From the NCBI GenBank assembly GCA_034008185.1, contig CM067081.1:69244054-69308053 (forward strand): 64,000 nucleotides of DNA, written 5' to 3'. The stretch comes from Gorsachius magnificus (Eukaryota > Chordata > Aves > Pelecaniformes > Ardeidae). The translations under genes were made by a program, and so were the position numbers. Below are positions 63,201 through 64,000 of the stretch, piece by piece. Below the pieces are notes generated by a model. That model did no database searches, had not been told where the DNA came from, and worked only from the letters and a program-made list of their open reading frames with translations. Position 1 is the first letter of the stretch. Every line of letters starts with the position of its first letter.

Positions 63201-64000
63201 ATACTGGGTAATTTGTCAGTCCAAGCTAGCAATGCACACAAATGTCAGATCTGCCACAGGGAGAAGGTAGGGCACTGAGCTGTTTCATATTTCTGAATGT
63301 GCTCTTGCCCAAAGTGCTACATCTTACTTTTCTTAGCAACTACGTAGCAATGCCTTTGAATCAAAGATGATTTTTTTTCAGCAGTTACATTTCATACTGG
63401 CTGTGAGACTTAGGCTTCCTTCAACCAACAATCTGTTTTCAGCAGAAGGAAGGAGGCAGCTGTGGAGCCCACCAAGATCAGAGTTAGATGTACAGGAGAA
63501 GAATAGACTTCGGGTGCAGAAAAGGATCAGTGGAGGATGAAATTATGTCTTAAAAGATTGGCATGAGTTTTAAATTTGTTTCGCAGCATGGAGATTAGCT
63601 GGTACCTAGAAGGTTATGTCTATACTGCAGTGGGAAATTTAGTTGTACCCTGTGGACATTTGCTTTTGTTCCTGTCACCCTGGCTGTCCTGGGTAACAGC
63701 TCTTTGTCAGTGATGCTGACTTGGGCATTGACCACCTGAGCCTGGCTGGTTCTGTGCAAGCCCTGAAATATTTGCTGCTATGGTTTCACTGCTAACAGCA
63801 CCTGCGCTAATGCGCTTAAAGCCGCATCCTGTATTTCTCAACGCAGCTCAGGTGCGTCTTGCAGCAGACGGCTGCCCACTTCGATTTCTCTAGGTTTTCT
63901 CACATGTAGAGGACCCTCTGGGTTTGTCTAAGCTACAGAGCCACAGAGACCTTCCACTTCCATGCCATCACGTCCAAGAGTATACCTTGCTCAAGTCCTG
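60236..64000. other. Intergenic stretch, nothing recognised
   Basis: No coding exon, RNA gene or clear repeat was seen to the right edge. Open frames around 61720-62450 overlap on both strands and match nothing I know. Confidence 0.5.

Noticed and set aside
1..64000. CRISPR arrays, tRNA or rRNA genes, bacterial operons
   Set aside because: No regularly spaced direct repeats, cloverleaf signatures or clustered long ORFs; the repeated sequences are CR1 and LTR copies of an animal genome.

Overview
The window looks like a bird genome, probably a neoavian species. It is AT-rich, almost gene-free vertebrate sequence full of CR1 LINEs with the typical avian CR1 tail. It also holds two copies of an LTR type that, from memory, is common in neoavian genomes. 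No prokaryotic feature, CRISPR array, tRNA or rRNA gene was recognised.

The only protein-coding gene I can support is a non-visual opsin of the TMT (teleost multiple tissue)/encephalopsin (OPN3) family on the minus strand. Two coding exons are present. The first is at 51255-50919 (start codon to transmembrane helix 3) and the second at 26894-26569 (helix 3 to the end of helix 5). They are joined by a 24-kb phase-1 intron with consensus GT/AG ends and together encode 221 residues. The exons for helices 6 and 7, with the retinal-binding lysine, were not found and should lie beyond the left edge, so 1-26568 reads as intron 2. Upstream, a good splice acceptor at 51694 suggests that the coding exon carries a long 5' leader. 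A CpG island at about 56.4-57.3 kb with a minus-strand donor at 56821 is a candidate promoter and noncoding first exon.

The rest is mostly transposon debris. The left end (0.4-4.7 kb) holds a nested pair: a young CR1, whose ORF2 has only one in-frame stop between its endonuclease and reverse transcriptase, sits inside an older CR1. A second long CR1 (42.0-44.9 kb, minus) is broken by a nonsense codon and at least two frameshifts. Short CR1 tails lie at 12.0, 13.4, 24.7, 33.7, 35.7 and 49.5 kb. Much older CR1/L3-like relics lie at about 0, 4.9, 5.6, 10.2, 22.3, 30.7 and 38.2-39.2 kb. Two solo LTRs with 5-bp target duplications lie at 7.0-7.6 and 59.6-60.2 kb. Low-complexity features include a purine-only tract at 8.27-8.49 kb, a 15-G run at 40.7 kb and a 31-G run inside the CpG island.

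I found no new multi-gene system. The most informative items are the opsin exons with their residue pattern, the inferred upstream promoter exon, the nested CR1 and a perfect 14-bp hairpin at 12.45 kb.
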